From Limnomonas spitsbergensis (lineage: Eukaryota; Chlorophyta; Chlorophyceae; Chlamydomonadales), in contig JAYJMM010000040.1 of the NCBI GenBank assembly GCA_037349105.1, positions 124,001-188,000 on the forward strand: a DNA stretch of 64,000 nucleotides. The letters run 5' to 3'. Made by a program: the position numbers and the translations under genes. Under the pieces are notes generated by a model. That model made no database searches. It saw only the letters and a list, made by a program, of their open reading frames with translations, and was not told where the DNA came from. Below are positions 25,533 to 38,853 of the stretch, piece by piece. Position 1 is the first letter of the stretch. Each line of letters begins with the position of its first letter.

Positions 25533-27686
25533 TTGCAGTCATGCATGCGGTCAGACCATGGGTTCTTAATTTACTCAGCTTCATCGGGCCGAACAGCCAA
25601 GAACTCTGCTGCATGGAGCACACTAGCTCAAACTGTGGGCACCAAGCCTATACATGAGGTGAAGAGAGAGGGGGCGCTGACCACAATAATGTGCGGTAAT
25701 ACAGTCGTACCATGACCTATTAATTTATTCAGCTACATCTGGTAGAACAGATGAGAACCATGTAACATGGTTGGCACAAGCTCGGGGCAGTAACTGCAAG
25801 CCTAGACATGAAGTGAAGGAAGAGATAGCGTGCGTCGACCACCATAAGCTGCGATGTTGCGGATTCATAATATATTTATGGACATCGGGCTGAACAGTCA
25901 AGAACTCCGGAACATGGAGCACAAAAGCCGGGATAGTGACAGCAAGCCTATGCAGGAAGTGAAGGAAGAGAGAGTGAGCGCTGATCACAATAAGCTGCGG
26001 TGATGCGGTAGGGCCATGTGTTATTAATTTACACAAGTTCATTGGGCTGAACAGCCAGGCCACTGCAGCATGGGGCGCACTAGCTCGTGCTAGTGACAAG
26101 GAGCATAGACATGAACTGAATGAAGAGATAGTGAGCGCCGACTGCAAAAAAGTTGCAGTGATGCGGCCGGGCTATGCGTTATTGATTTACTCGGGTTCAT
26201 CGGGCAGAAAAGCCAACAACTCTGCAATATGGAGCACACTAGCTCAGGCCATTAGGCAGCAAGACTAGACAGGAAGTGAAGGACGGAATAGGGGGTGTTG
26301 ACTGCAATAAGTTGCGGTGATGCGGTCGAGCCATGTGTTATTAATTCATCCAGGTTCATCGAGCTGAACAACCAAGACATCTGCAACATGGAGCACCCTA
26401 GCTCAAACCAGTGGGCACCAAGCCTAGACAAGAAGTGGAGGAAGAGAGAGGGGTCGCTGACCGCAACCCTCCACCGCTTGCATAGGCATGTAGGGGTATG
26501 CACCTTCCACCACTTGCATGTGCAGGTGGGGGACGCACCCTCCACCACATGCAGGAGCGTGTATGGGTATGCACCCTCCAATGCTTGCAAAGGCATGTAG
26601 GGGTATGCATACCTGAGTGGTCTACTAGTAGCCATCAGCCATTCCGAATCTGGAACTGCTGGCATGCAGCTACAGCGAGCATGCACACCAGCATGGAGCT
26701 GCTGGCGAGTGGTGAGCTTCCATGCCAAAATATAAAATTATAGATGCTAGCCAGCGTAGTGAACAGCCTGCACCATCTGGCGAGCTTGCGCACTAGCGTG
26801 AAGCTTCTGGCCATCTTGCACACCAGCTATCAGCATGAAGTTGGTGGTCAGCTTGCGCACCGGCGTGCTTGGAGCTGAGGGACAACTTGCACACCAGCAT
26901 GGAGCCCTCTCCAGTACCCTCTCCCGTGCCCTCTCCAGTGCCATCCCCTGTGCCCTCCCCCGAGCCCTCTCCTGTGCCCTCCCATGAACCCTCTCATGTA
27001 ACCTATCATGTGCCCTCCCCCGTGCTTTCTCCAGTGCCATCATACGTGCCCTCCCCCGAGCCCGCTCCAGTTCCCTCCCCCGTTCCCTCTTCCGAGCCCT
27101 CTCCAGTACCCTCTCCAGTGCCCTCCCCCGAGCCCTCTCCAGTTCCCTCTCCAGTGCCCTCCCCCAAGCCCTCTCCAATAACCTCCCCCGAGCCCTCCCC
27201 CGAGCCCTCCCCTTTCCCCCTTCTCCCATGCCCTCCCCCGAGCCCTCTCATGTGCCCTCCCCCAAGCCCTCTCCAGAACCCTCCCCCGAGCCCTCATCAG
27301 AACCCTCCCCCGAGCCTTCTCTAGTGCCCTCCCCCGTGCCCTCCCCCGAGCCCTCTCCAGTACCCTCACACAAGCCCTCTTCAGTGCCCTCTCCCGAGCC
27401 CTCTCCAGTGCCCTCCCCCTAGCCCTCTCCCGAGTCCACCCCGAGCCCTCTCCAGTACCCTCTCCAGTGCCATCCGACTCTCCGACTCCATCGCTTTAGT
27501 GTAGAATGCCTTGTTACGCACATATATTTTTCATTTTTCAAAAGGGACATCCTTCATGCAGACGCAGCTACAGGCTCAACATGAACATCCGCAATAGCAT
27601 TTGTTTAATGATAGACTTTCAAAGTAATGCATGATATTGTGATTGATGTAAATGGGTTTGTGAGAGGGGGTGTTGATTGAAGTAAC
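25533..27686 (+). repeat. Satellite monomer 12 (2154 bp, short type B)
   Basis: Complete monomer with the C-block at 26899-27499. It is 132 bp (11 twelve-bp words) shorter than its neighbour because of a C-block deletion. It is the first member of the higher-order repeat. Confidence 0.95.
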
Positions 27687-29972
27687 TTGCAGTCATGCAT
27701 GCGGTCAGACCATGGGTTCTTAATTTACTCAGGTTCATCGGGCCGAACAGCCAAGAACTCTGCTGCATGGAGCACACTAGCTCAAACTGTGGGCACCAAG
27801 CCTATACAGGAGGTGAAGAGAGAGGGGCCGCTGACCACAATAATGTGCGGTAATGCAGTCGTACCATGACCTATTAATTTATTCAGCTACATCTGGTAGA
27901 ACAGATGAGAACCATGTAACATGGTTGGCACAAGCTCGGGGCAGTAACTGCAAGCCTAGACATGAAGTGAAGGAAGAGATAGCGTGCGTCGACCACCATA
28001 AGCTGCAATGTTGCGGATTCATAATATATTTATGGACATCGGGCTGAACAGTCAAGAACTCCGGAACATGGAGCACAAAAGCCGGGATAGTGACAGCAAG
28101 CCTATGCAGGAAGTGAAGGAAGAGAGAGTGAGCGCTGATCACAATAAGCTGCGGTGATGCGGTAGGGCCATGTGTTATTAATTTACACAAGTTCATTGGG
28201 CTGAACATCCAGGCCACTGCAGCATGGGGCGCACTAGCTCGTGCTAGTGACAAGGAGCATAGACATGAACTGAATGAAGAGAGAGTGAGCGCAGACTGCA
28301 AAAAAGTTGCAGTGATGCGGCCGGGCTATGCGTTATTGTTTTACTCGGGTTCATCGGGCAGAAAAGCCAACAGCTCTGCAATATGGAGCACACTAGCTCA
28401 GGCCATTAGGCAGCAAGACTAGACAGGAAGTGAAGGACGGAATAGGGGGTGCTGACTGCAATAAGTTGCGGTGATGCGGTCGAGCCATGTGTTATTAATT
28501 CATCCAGGTTCATCGAGCTGAACAACCAAGACATCTGCAACATGGAGCACCCTAGCTCAAACCAGTGGGCACCAAGCCTAGACAAGAAGTGGAGGAAGAG
28601 AGAGGGGTCGCTGACCGCAACCCTCCACCGCTTGCAGAGGCATGTAGGGGTATGCACCTTCCACCACTTGCATGTGCAGGTGGGGGACGCACCCTCCACC
28701 ACATGCATGTGCGTGTATGGGTATGCACCCTCCAATGCTTGCAAAGGCATGTAGGGGTATGCATACCTGAGTGGTCTACTAGTAGCCATCAGCCATTCCG
28801 AATCTGGAACTGCTGGCCTGCAGCTACAGCGAGCATGCACACCAGCATGGAGCTGCTGGCGAGTGGTGAGCTTCCATGCCAAAATATAAAATTATAGATG
28901 CTAGCCAGCTTAGTGAACAGCCTGCACCATCTGGCGAGCTTGCGCACTAGCGTGAAGCTTCTGGCCATCTTGCACACCAGCTATCAGCATGAAGTTGGTG
29001 GTCAGCTTGCGCACCGGCGTGCTTGGAGCTGAGGGACAACTTGCACACCAGCATGGAGCCCTCTCCAGTACCCTCTCCCGTGCCCTCCCCCGAGCCCTCC
29101 CCAGTACCCTCTCCCGTGCCCTCTCCAGTTCCATCCCCTGTGCCCTCCCCCGAGCCCTCTCCTGTGCCCTCCCAGGAACCCTCTCATGTAACCTATCATG
29201 TGCCCTCCCCCGTGCTTTCTCCAGTGCCATCATCCGTGCCCTCCCCCGAGCCCGCTCCAGTTCCCTCTCCAGTGCCCTCCCCCGAGCCCTCCCCAGTACC
29301 CTCCCGTGCCCTCTCCAGTGCCATTCCCCGTGCCCTCCCTCGAGCCCTCCCCTGTACCCTCCCCCGTTACCTCTTCCGAGCCCTCTCCAGTACCCTCTCC
29401 AGTGCCCTCCCCCGAGCCCTCTCCAGTTCCCTCTCCAGTGCCCTCCCCCAAGCCCTCTCCAGTAACCCCCCCCCCCGAGCCCTCCCCCGAGCCCTCCCCT
29501 GTACCCTCCTCCCATGCCCTCCCCCGAGCCCTCTCATGTGCCCTCCCCCAAGCCCTCTCCAGAACCCTCCCCCGAGCCCTCATCAGAACCCTCACCCGAG
29601 CCTTCTCTAGTGCCCTCCCCCGTGCCCCCCCCCGAGCCCTCTCCAGTACCCTCACACAAGCCCTCTTCAGTGCCCTCTCCCGAGCCCTCTCCAGTGCCCT
29701 CCCCCTAGCCCTCTCCCGAGTCCACCCCGAGCCCTCTCCAGTACCCTCTCCAGTGCCATCCGACTCTCCGACCCCATCGCTTTAGTATAGAATGCCTTGT
29801 TACGCACATATATTTTTCATTTTTCAAAAGGGACATCCTTCATGCAGACGCAGCTACAGACTCAACATGAACATCCGCAATAGCATTTGTTTAATGATAG
29901 ACTTTCAAAGTAATGCATGATATTGTGATTGATGTAAATGGGTTTGTGAGAGGGGGTGTTGATTGACGTAAC
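27687..29972 (+). repeat. Satellite monomer 13 (2286 bp, long type A)
   Basis: Complete monomer with the C-block at 29053-29785. It has a local deletion giving 'accctcccgtgccctc' and a C homopolymer near 29466. It appears identical to monomer 15. Confidence 0.95.
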
Positions 29973-32126
29973 TTGCAGTCATGCATGCGGTCAGACCATG
30001 GGTTCTTAATTTACTCAGGTTCATCGGGCCGAACAGCCAAGAACTCTGCTGCATGGAGCACACTAGCTCAAACTGTGGGCACCAAGCCTATACAGGAGGT
30101 GAAGAGAGAGGGGGCGCTGACCACAATAATGTGCGGTAATACAGTCGTACCATGACCTATTAATTTATTCAGCTACATCTGGTAGAACAGATGAGAACCA
30201 TGTAACATGGTTGGCACAAGCTCGGGGCAGTAACTGCAAGCCTAGACATGAAGTGAAGGAAGAGATAGCGTGCGTCGACCACCATAAGCTGCGATGTTGC
30301 GGATTCATAATATATTTATGGACATCGGGCTGAACAGTCAAGAACTCCGGAACATGGAGCACAAAAGCCGGGATAGTGACAGCAAGCCTATGCAGGAAGT
30401 GAAGGAAGAGAGAGTGAGCGCTGATCACAATAAGCTGCGGTGATGCGGTAGGGCCATGTGTTATTAATTTACACAAGTTCATTGGGCTGAACAGCCAGGC
30501 CACTGCAGCATGGGGCGCACTAGCTCGTGCTAGTGACAAGGAGCATAGACATGAACTGAATGAAGAGATAGTGAGCGCCGACTGCAAAAAAGTTGCAGTG
30601 ATGCGGCCGGGCTATGCGTTATTGATTTACTCGGGTTCATCGGGCAGAAAAGCCAACAACTCTGCAATATGGAGCACACTAGCTCAGGCCATTAGGCAGC
30701 AAGCCTAGACAGGAAGTGAAGGACGGAATAGGGGGTGTTGACTGCAATAAGTTGCGGTGATGCGGTCGAGCCATGTGTTATTAATTCACCCAGGTTCATC
30801 GAGCTGAACAACCAAGACATCTGCAACATGGAGCACCCTAGCTCAAACCAGTGGGCACCAAGCCTAGACAAGAAGTGGAGGAAGAGAGAGGGGTCGCTGA
30901 CCGCAACCCTCCACCGCTTGCAGAGGCATGTAGGGGTATGCACCTTCCACCACTTGCATGTGCAGGTGGGGGACGCACCCTCCACCACATGCATGTGCGT
31001 GTATGGGTATGCACCCTCCAATGCTTGCAAAGGCATGTAGGGGTATGCATACCTGAGTGGTCTACTAGTAGCCATCAGCCATTCCGAATCTGGAACTGCT
31101 GGCCTGCAGCTACAGCGAGCATGCACACCAGCATGGAGCTGCTGGCGAGTGGTGAGCTTCCATGCCAAAATATAAAATTATAGATGCTAACCAGCTTAGT
31201 GAACAGCCTGCACCATCTGGCGAGCTTGCGCACTAGCGTGACGCTTCTGGCCATCTTGCACACCAGCTATCAGCATGAAGTTGGTGGTCAGCTTGCGCAC
31301 CGGCGTGCTTGGAGCTGAGGGACAACTTGCACACCAGCATGGAGCCCTCTCCAGTACCCTCTCCCGTGCCCTCTCCAGTGCCATCCCCTGTGCCCTCCCC
31401 CGAGCCCTCTCCTGTGCCCTCCCACGAACCCTCTCCTGTAACCTATCATATGCCCTCCCCCGTGCTTTCTCCAGTGCCATCATCCGTGCCCTCCCCCGAG
31501 CCCGCTCCAGTTCCCTCTCCAGTGCCCTCTTCCGAGCCCTCTCCAGTACCCTCTCCAGTGCCCTCCCCCGAGCCCTCTCCAGTTCCCTCTCCAGTGCCCT
31601 CCCCCAAGCCCTCTCCAATAACCTCCCCCGAGCCCTCCCCCGAGCCCTCCCCTTTCCCCCTTCTCCCATGCCCTCCCCCGAGCCCTCTCATGTGCCCTCC
31701 CCCAAGCCCTCTCCAGAACCCTCCCCCGAGCCCTCATCAGAACCCTCCCCCGAGCCTTCTCTAGTGCCCTCCCCCGTGCCCTCCCCCGAGCCCTCTCCAG
31801 TACCCTCACACAAGCCCTCTTCAGTGCCCTCTCCCGAGCCCTCTCCAGTGCCCTCCCCCTAGCCCTCTCCCGAGTCCACCCCGAGCCCTCTCCAGTACCC
31901 TCTCCAGTGCCATCCGACTCTCCGACTCCATCGCTTTAGTGTAGAATGCCTTGTTACGCACATATATTTTTCATTTTTCAAAAGGGACATCCTTCATGCA
32001 GACGCAGCTACAGGCTCAACATGAACATCCGCAATAGCATTTGTTTAATGATAGACTTTCAAAGTAATGCATGATATTGTGATTGATGTAAATGGGTTTG
32101 TGAGAGGGGGTGTTGATTGAAGTAAC
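29973..32126 (+). repeat. Satellite monomer 14 (2154 bp, short type B variant)
   Basis: Complete monomer with the C-block at 31339-31939. It has the same 132-bp length reduction as monomers 12 and 16 but different point variants in the ~35-bp region. Confidence 0.95.
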
Positions 32127-34412
32127 TTGCAGTCATGCATGCGGTCAGACCATGGGTTCTTAATTTACTCAGGTTCATCGGGCCGAACAGCCAAGAACTC
32201 TGCTGCATGGAGCACACTAGCTCAAACTGTGGGCACCAAGCCTATACAGGAGGTGAAGAGAGAGGGGCCGCTGACCACAATAATGTGCGGTAATGCAGTC
32301 GTACCATGACCTATTAATTTATTCAGCTACATCTGGTAGAACAGATGAGAACCATGTAACATGGTTGGCACAAGCTCGGGGCAGTAACTGCAAGCCTAGA
32401 CATGAAGTGAAGGAAGAGATAGCGTGCGTCGACCACCATAAGCTGCAATGTTGCGGATTCATAATATATTTATGGACATCGGGCTGAACAGTCAAGAACT
32501 CCGGAACATGGAGCACAAAAGCCGGGATAGTGACAGCAAGCCTATGCAGGAAGTGAAGGAAGAGAGAGTGAGCGCTGATCACAATAAGCTGCGGTGATGC
32601 GGTAGGGCCATGTGTTATTAATTTACACAAGTTCATTGGGCTGAACATCCAGGCCACTGCAGCATGGGGCGCACTAGCTCGTGCTAGTGACAAGGAGCAT
32701 AGACATGAACTGAATGAAGAGAGAGTGAGCGCAGACTGCAAAAAAGTTGCAGTGATGCGGCCGGGCTATGCGTTATTGTTTTACTCGGGTTCATCGGGCA
32801 GAAAAGCCAACAGCTCTGCAATATGGAGCACACTAGCTCAGGCCATTAGGCAGCAAGACTAGACAGGAAGTGAAGGACGGAATAGGGGGTGCTGACTGCA
32901 ATAAGTTGCGGTGATGCGGTCGAGCCATGTGTTATTAATTCATCCAGGTTCATCGAGCTGAACAACCAAGACATCTGCAACATGGAGCACCCTAGCTCAA
33001 ACCAGTGGGCACCAAGCCTAGACAAGAAGTGGAGGAAGAGAGAGGGGTCGCTGACCGCAACCCTCCACCGCTTGCAGAGGCATGTAGGGGTATGCACCTT
33101 CCACCACTTGCATGTGCAGGTGGGGGACGCACCCTCCACCACATGCATGTGCGTGTATGGGTATGCACCCTCCAATGCTTGCAAAGGCATGTAGGGGTAT
33201 GCATACCTGAGTGGTCTACTAGTAGCCATCAGCCATTCCGAATCTGGAACTGCTGGCCTGCAGCTACAGCGAGCATGCACACCAGCATGGAGCTGCTGGC
33301 GAGTGGTGAGCTTCCATGCCAAAATATAAAATTATAGATGCTAGCCAGCTTAGTGAACAGCCTGCACCATCTGGCGAGCTTGCGCACTAGCGTGAAGCTT
33401 CTGGCCATCTTGCACACCAGCTATCAGCATGAAGTTGGTGGTCAGCTTGCGCACCGGCGTGCTTGGAGCTGAGGGACAACTTGCACACCAGCATGGAGCC
33501 CTCTCCAGTACCCTCTCCCGTGCCCTCCCCCGAGCCCTCCCCAGTACCCTCTCCCGTGCCCTCTCCAGTTCCATCCCCTGTGCCCTCCCCCGAGCCCTCT
33601 CCTGTGCCCTCCCAGGAACCCTCTCATGTAACCTATCATGTGCCCTCCCCCGTGCTTTCTCCAGTGCCATCATCCGTGCCCTCCCCCGAGCCCGCTCCAG
33701 TTCCCTCTCCAGTGCCCTCCCCCGAGCCCTCCCCAGTACCCTCCCGTGCCCTCTCCAGTGCCATTCCCCGTGCCCTCCCTCGAGCCCTCCCCTGTACCCT
33801 CCCCCGTTACCTCTTCCGAGCCCTCTCCAGTACCCTCTCCAGTGCCCTCCCCCGAGCCCTCTCCAGTTCCCTCTCCAGTGCCCTCCCCCAAGCCCTCTCC
33901 AGTAACCCCCCCCCCCGAGCCCTCCCCCGAGCCCTCCCCTGTACCCTCCTCCCATGCCCTCCCCCGAGCCCTCTCATGTGCCCTCCCCCAAGCCCTCTCC
34001 AGAACCCTCCCCCGAGCCCTCATCAGAACCCTCACCCGAGCCTTCTCTAGTGCCCTCCCCCGTGCCCCCCCCCGAGCCCTCTCCAGTACCCTCACACAAG
34101 CCCTCTTCAGTGCCCTCTCCCGAGCCCTCTCCAGTGCCCTCCCCCTAGCCCTCTCCCGAGTCCACCCCGAGCCCTCTCCAGTACCCTCTCCAGTGCCATC
34201 CGACTCTCCGACCCCATCGCTTTAGTATAGAATGCCTTGTTACGCACATATATTTTTCATTTTTCAAAAGGGACATCCTTCATGCAGACGCAGCTACAGA
34301 CTCAACATGAACATCCGCAATAGCATTTGTTTAATGATAGACTTTCAAAGTAATGCATGATATTGTGATTGATGTAAATGGGTTTGTGAGAGGGGGTGTT
34401 GATTGACGTAAC
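32127..34412 (+). repeat. Satellite monomer 15 (2286 bp, long type A)
   Basis: Complete monomer with the C-block at 33493-34225. It appears identical to monomer 13. Confidence 0.95.
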
Positions 34413-36567
34413 TTGCAGTCATGCATGCGGTCAGACCATGGGTTCTTAATTTACTCAGGTTCATCGGGCCGAACAGCCAAGAACTCTGCTGCATGGAGCA
34501 CACTAGCTCAAACTGTGGGCACCAAGCCTATACAGGAGGTGAAGAGAGAGGGGGCGCTGACCACAATAATGTGCGGTAATACAGTCGTACCATGACCTAT
34601 TAATTTATTCAGCTACATCTGGTAGAACAGATGAGAACCATGTAACATGGTTGGCACAAGCTCGGGGCAGTAACTGCAAGCCTAGACATGAAGTGAAGGA
34701 AGAGATAGCGTGCGTCGACCACCATAAGCTGCGATGTTGCGGATTCATAATATATTTATGGACATCGGGCTGAACAGTCAAGAACTCCGGAACATGGAGC
34801 ACAAAAGCCGGGATAGTGACAGCAAGCCTATGCAGGAAGTGAAGGAAGAGAGAGTGAGCGCTGATCACAATAAGCTGCGGTGATGCGGTAGGGCCATGTG
34901 TTATTAATTTACACAAGTTCATTGGGCTGAACAGCCAGGCCACTGCAGCATGGGGCGCACTAGCTCGTGCTAGTGACAAGGAGCATAGACATGAACTGAA
35001 TGAAGAGATAGTGAGCGCCGACTGCAAAAAAGTTGCAGTGATGCGGCCGGGCTATGCGTTATTGATTTACTCGGGTTCATCGGGCAGAAAAGCCAACAAC
35101 TCTGCAATATGGAGCACACTAGCTCAGGCCATTAGGCAGCAAGCCTAGACAGGAAGTGAAGGACGGAATAGGGGGTGTTGACTGCAATAAGTTGCGGTGA
35201 TGCGGTCGAGCCATGTGTTATTAATTCATCCAGGTTCATCGAGCTGAACAACCAAGACATCTGCAACATGGAGCACCCTAGCTCAAACCAGTGGGCACCA
35301 AGCCTAGACAAGAAGTGGAGGAAGAGAGAGGGGTCGCTGACCGCAACCCTCCACCGCTTGCATAGGCATGTAGGGGTATGCACATTCCACCACTTGCATG
35401 TGCAGGTGGGGGACGCACCCTCCACCACATGCAGGAGCGTGTATGGGTATGCACCCTCCAATGCTTGCAAAGGCATGTAGGGGTATGCATACCTGAGTGG
35501 TCTACTAGTAGCCATCAGCCATTCCGAATCTGGAACTGCTGGCATGCAGCTACAGCGAGCATGCACACCAGCATGGAGCTGCTGGCGAGTGGTGAGCTTC
35601 CATGCCAAAATATAAAATTATAGATGCTAGCCAGCGTAGTGAACAGCCTGCACCTATCTGGCGAGCTTGCGCACTAGCGTGAAGCTTCTGGCCATCTTGC
35701 ACACCAGCTATCAGCATGAAGTTGGTGGTCAGCTTGCGCACCGGCGTGCTTGGAGCTGAGGGACAACTTGCACACCAGCATGGAGCCCTCTCCAGTACCC
35801 TCTCCCGTGCCCTCTCCAGTGCCATCCCCTGTGCCCTCCCCCGAGCCCTCTCCTGTGCCCTCCCATGAACCCTCTCATGTAACCTATCATGTGCCCTCCC
35901 CCGTGCTTTCTCCAGTGCCATCATACGTGCCCTCCCCCGAGCCCGCTCCAGTTCCCTCCCCCGTTCCCTCTTCCGAGCCCTCTCCAGTACCCTCTCCAGT
36001 GCCCTCCCCCGAGCCCTCTCCAGTTCCCTCTCCAGTGCCCTCCCCCAAGCCCTCTCCAATAACCTCCCCCGAGCCCTCCCCCGAGCCCTCCCCTTTCCCC
36101 CTTCTCCCATGCCCTCCCCCGAGCCCTCTCATGTGCCCTCCCCCAAGCCCTCTCCAGAACCCTCCCCCGAGCCCTCATCAGAACCCTCCCCCGAGCCTTC
36201 TCTAGTGCCCTCCCCCGTGCCCTCCCCCGAGCCCTCTCCAGTACCCTCACACAAGCCCTCTTCAGTGCCCTCTCCCGAGCCCTCTCCAGTGCCCTCCCCC
36301 TAGCCCTCTCCCGAGTCCACCCCGAGCCCTCTCCAGTACCCTCTCCAGTGCCATCCGACTCTCCGACTCCATCGCTTTAGTGTAGAATGCCTTGTTACGC
36401 ACATATATTTTTCATTTTTCAAAAGGGACATCCTTCATGCAGACGCAGCTACAGGCTCAACATGAACATCCGCAATAGCATTTGTTTAATGATAGACTTT
36501 CAAAGTAATGCATGATATTGTGATTGATGTAAATGGGTTTGTGAGAGGGGGTGTTGATTGAAGTAAC
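34413..36567 (+). repeat. Satellite monomer 16 (2155 bp, short type B)
   Basis: Complete monomer with the C-block at 35780-36380. It is near-identical to monomer 12 apart from a one-base insertion ('gcacctatctgg' near 35652) and a few substitutions. Confidence 0.95.
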
Positions 36568-38853
36568 TTGCAGTCATGCATGCGGTCAGACCATGGGTTC
36601 TTAATTTACTCAGGTTCATCGGGCCGAACAGCCAAGAACTCTGCTGCATGGAGCACACTAGCTCAAACTGTGGGCACCAAGCCTATACAGGAGGTGAAGA
36701 GAGAGGGGCCGCTGACCACAATAATGTGCGGTAATGCAGTCGTACCATGACCTATTAATTTATTCAGCTACATCTGGTAGAACAGATGAGAACCATGTAA
36801 CATGGTTGGCACAAGCTCGGGGCAGTAACTGCAAGCCTAGACATGAAGTGAAGGAAGAGATAGCGTGCGTCGACCACCATAAGCTGCAATGTTGCGGATT
36901 CATAATATATTTATGGACATCGGGCTGAACAGTCAAGAACTCCGGAACATGGAGCACAAAAGCCGGGATAGTGACAGCAAGCCTATGCAGGAAGTGAAGG
37001 AAGAGAGAGTGAGCGCTGATCACAATAAGCTGCGGTGATGCGGTAGGGCCATGTGTTATTAATTTACACAAGTTCATTGGGCTGAACATCCAGGCCACTG
37101 CAGCATGGGGCGCACTAGCTCGTGCTAGTGACAAGGAGCATAGACATGAACTGAATGAAGAGAGAGTGAGCGCAGACTGCAAAAAAGTTGCAGTGATGCG
37201 GCCGGGCTATGCGTTATTGTTTTACTCGGGTTCATCGGGCAGAAAAGCCAACAGCTCTGCAATATGGAGCACACTAGCTCAGGCCATTAGGCAGCAAGAC
37301 TAGACAGGAAGTGAAGGACGGAATAGGGGGTGCTGACTGCAATAAGTTGCGGTGATGCGGTCGAGCCATGTGTTATTAATTCATCCAGGTTCATCGAGCT
37401 GAACAACCAAGACATCTGCAACATGGAGCACCCTAGCTCAAACCAGTGGGCACCAAGCCTAGACAAGAAGTGGAGGAAGAGAGAGGGGTCGCTGACCGCA
37501 ACCCTCCACCGCTTGCAGAGGCATGTAGGGGTATGCACCTTCCACCACTTGCATGTGCAGGTGGGGGACGCACCCTCCACCACATGCATGTGCGTGTATG
37601 GGTATGCACCCTCCAATGCTTGCAAAGGCATGTAGGGGTATGCATACCTGAGTGGTCTACTAGTAGCCATCAGCCATTCCGAATCTGGAACTGCTGGCCT
37701 GCAGCTACAGCGAGCATGCACACCAGCATGGAGCTGCTGGCGAGTGGTGAGCTTCCATGCCAAAATATAAAATTATAGATGCTAGCCAGCTTAGTGAACA
37801 GCCTGCACCATCTGGCGAGCTTGCGCACTAGCGTGAAGCTTCTGGCCATCTTGCACACCAGCTATCAGCATGAAGTTGGTGGTCAGCTTGCGCACCGGCG
37901 TGCTTGGAGCTGAGGGACAACTTGCACACCAGCATGGAGCCCTCTCCAGTACCCTCTCCCGTGCCCTCCCCCGAGCCCTCCCCAGTACCCTCTCCCGTGC
38001 CCTCTCCAGTTCCATCCCCTGTGCCCTCCCCCGAGCCCTCTCCTGTGCCCTCCCAGGAACCCTCTCATGTAACCTATCATGTGCCCTCCCCCGTGCTTTC
38101 TCCAGTGCCATCATCCGTGCCCTCCCCCGAGCCCGCTCCAGTTCCCTCTCCAGTGCCCTCCCCCGAGCCCTCCCCAGTACCCTCCCGTGCCCTCTCCAGT
38201 GCCATTCCCCGTGCCCTCCCTCGAGCCCTCCCCTGTACCCTCCCCCGTTACCTCTTCCGAGCCCTCTCCAGTACCCTCTCCAGTGCCCTCCCCCGAGCCC
38301 TCTCCAGTTCCCTCTCCAGTGCCCTCCCCCAAGCCCTCTCCAGTAACCCCCCCCCCCCGAGCCCTCCCCCGAGCCCTCCCCTGTACCCTCCTCCCATGCC
38401 CTCCCCCGAGCCCTCTCATGTGCCCTCCCCCAAGCCCTCTCCAGAACCCTCCCCCGAGCCCTCATCAGAACCCTCACCCGAGCCTTCTCTAGTGCCCTCC
38501 CCCGTGCCCCCCCCCGAGCCCTCTCCAGTACCCTCACACAAGCCCTCTTCAGTGCCCTCTCCCTAGCCCTCTCCAGTGCCCTCCCCCTAGCCCTCTCCCG
38601 AGTCCACCCCGAGCCCTCTCCAGTACCCTCTCCAGTGCCATCCGACTCTCCGACTCCATCGCTTTAGTATAGAATGCCTTGTTACGCACATATATTTTTC
38701 ATTTTTCAAAAGGGACATCCTTCATGCAGACGCAGCTACAGACTCAACATGAACATCCGCAATAGCATTTGTTTAATGATAGACTTTCAAAGTAATGCAT
38801 GATATTGTGATTGATGTAAATGGGTTTGTGAGAGGGGTGTTGATTGAAGTAAC
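36568..38853 (+). repeat. Satellite monomer 17 (2286 bp, long type A)
   Basis: Complete monomer with the C-block at 37934-38668. It matches monomers 13 and 15 through most of its length. It has one extra C in the homopolymer near 38347 and a different 3' end of the C-block. Confidence 0.95.

Larger units (their letters stand above)
25533..34412 (+). repeat. Higher-order repeat unit, 8880 bp (four monomers)
   Basis: Monomers alternate short-long-short-long (2154, 2286, 2154, 2286 bp). Monomers 13 and 15 appear identical by eye and in every translated frame, at an offset of exactly 4440 bp. Monomers 12 and 16 share diagnostic variants absent from monomer 14 ('tgcaggagcgtgtatggg', 'catacgtgcc', 'ccagcgtagtg'). 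The true period is therefore four monomers, and the next unit begins at 34413. Confidence 0.85.
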
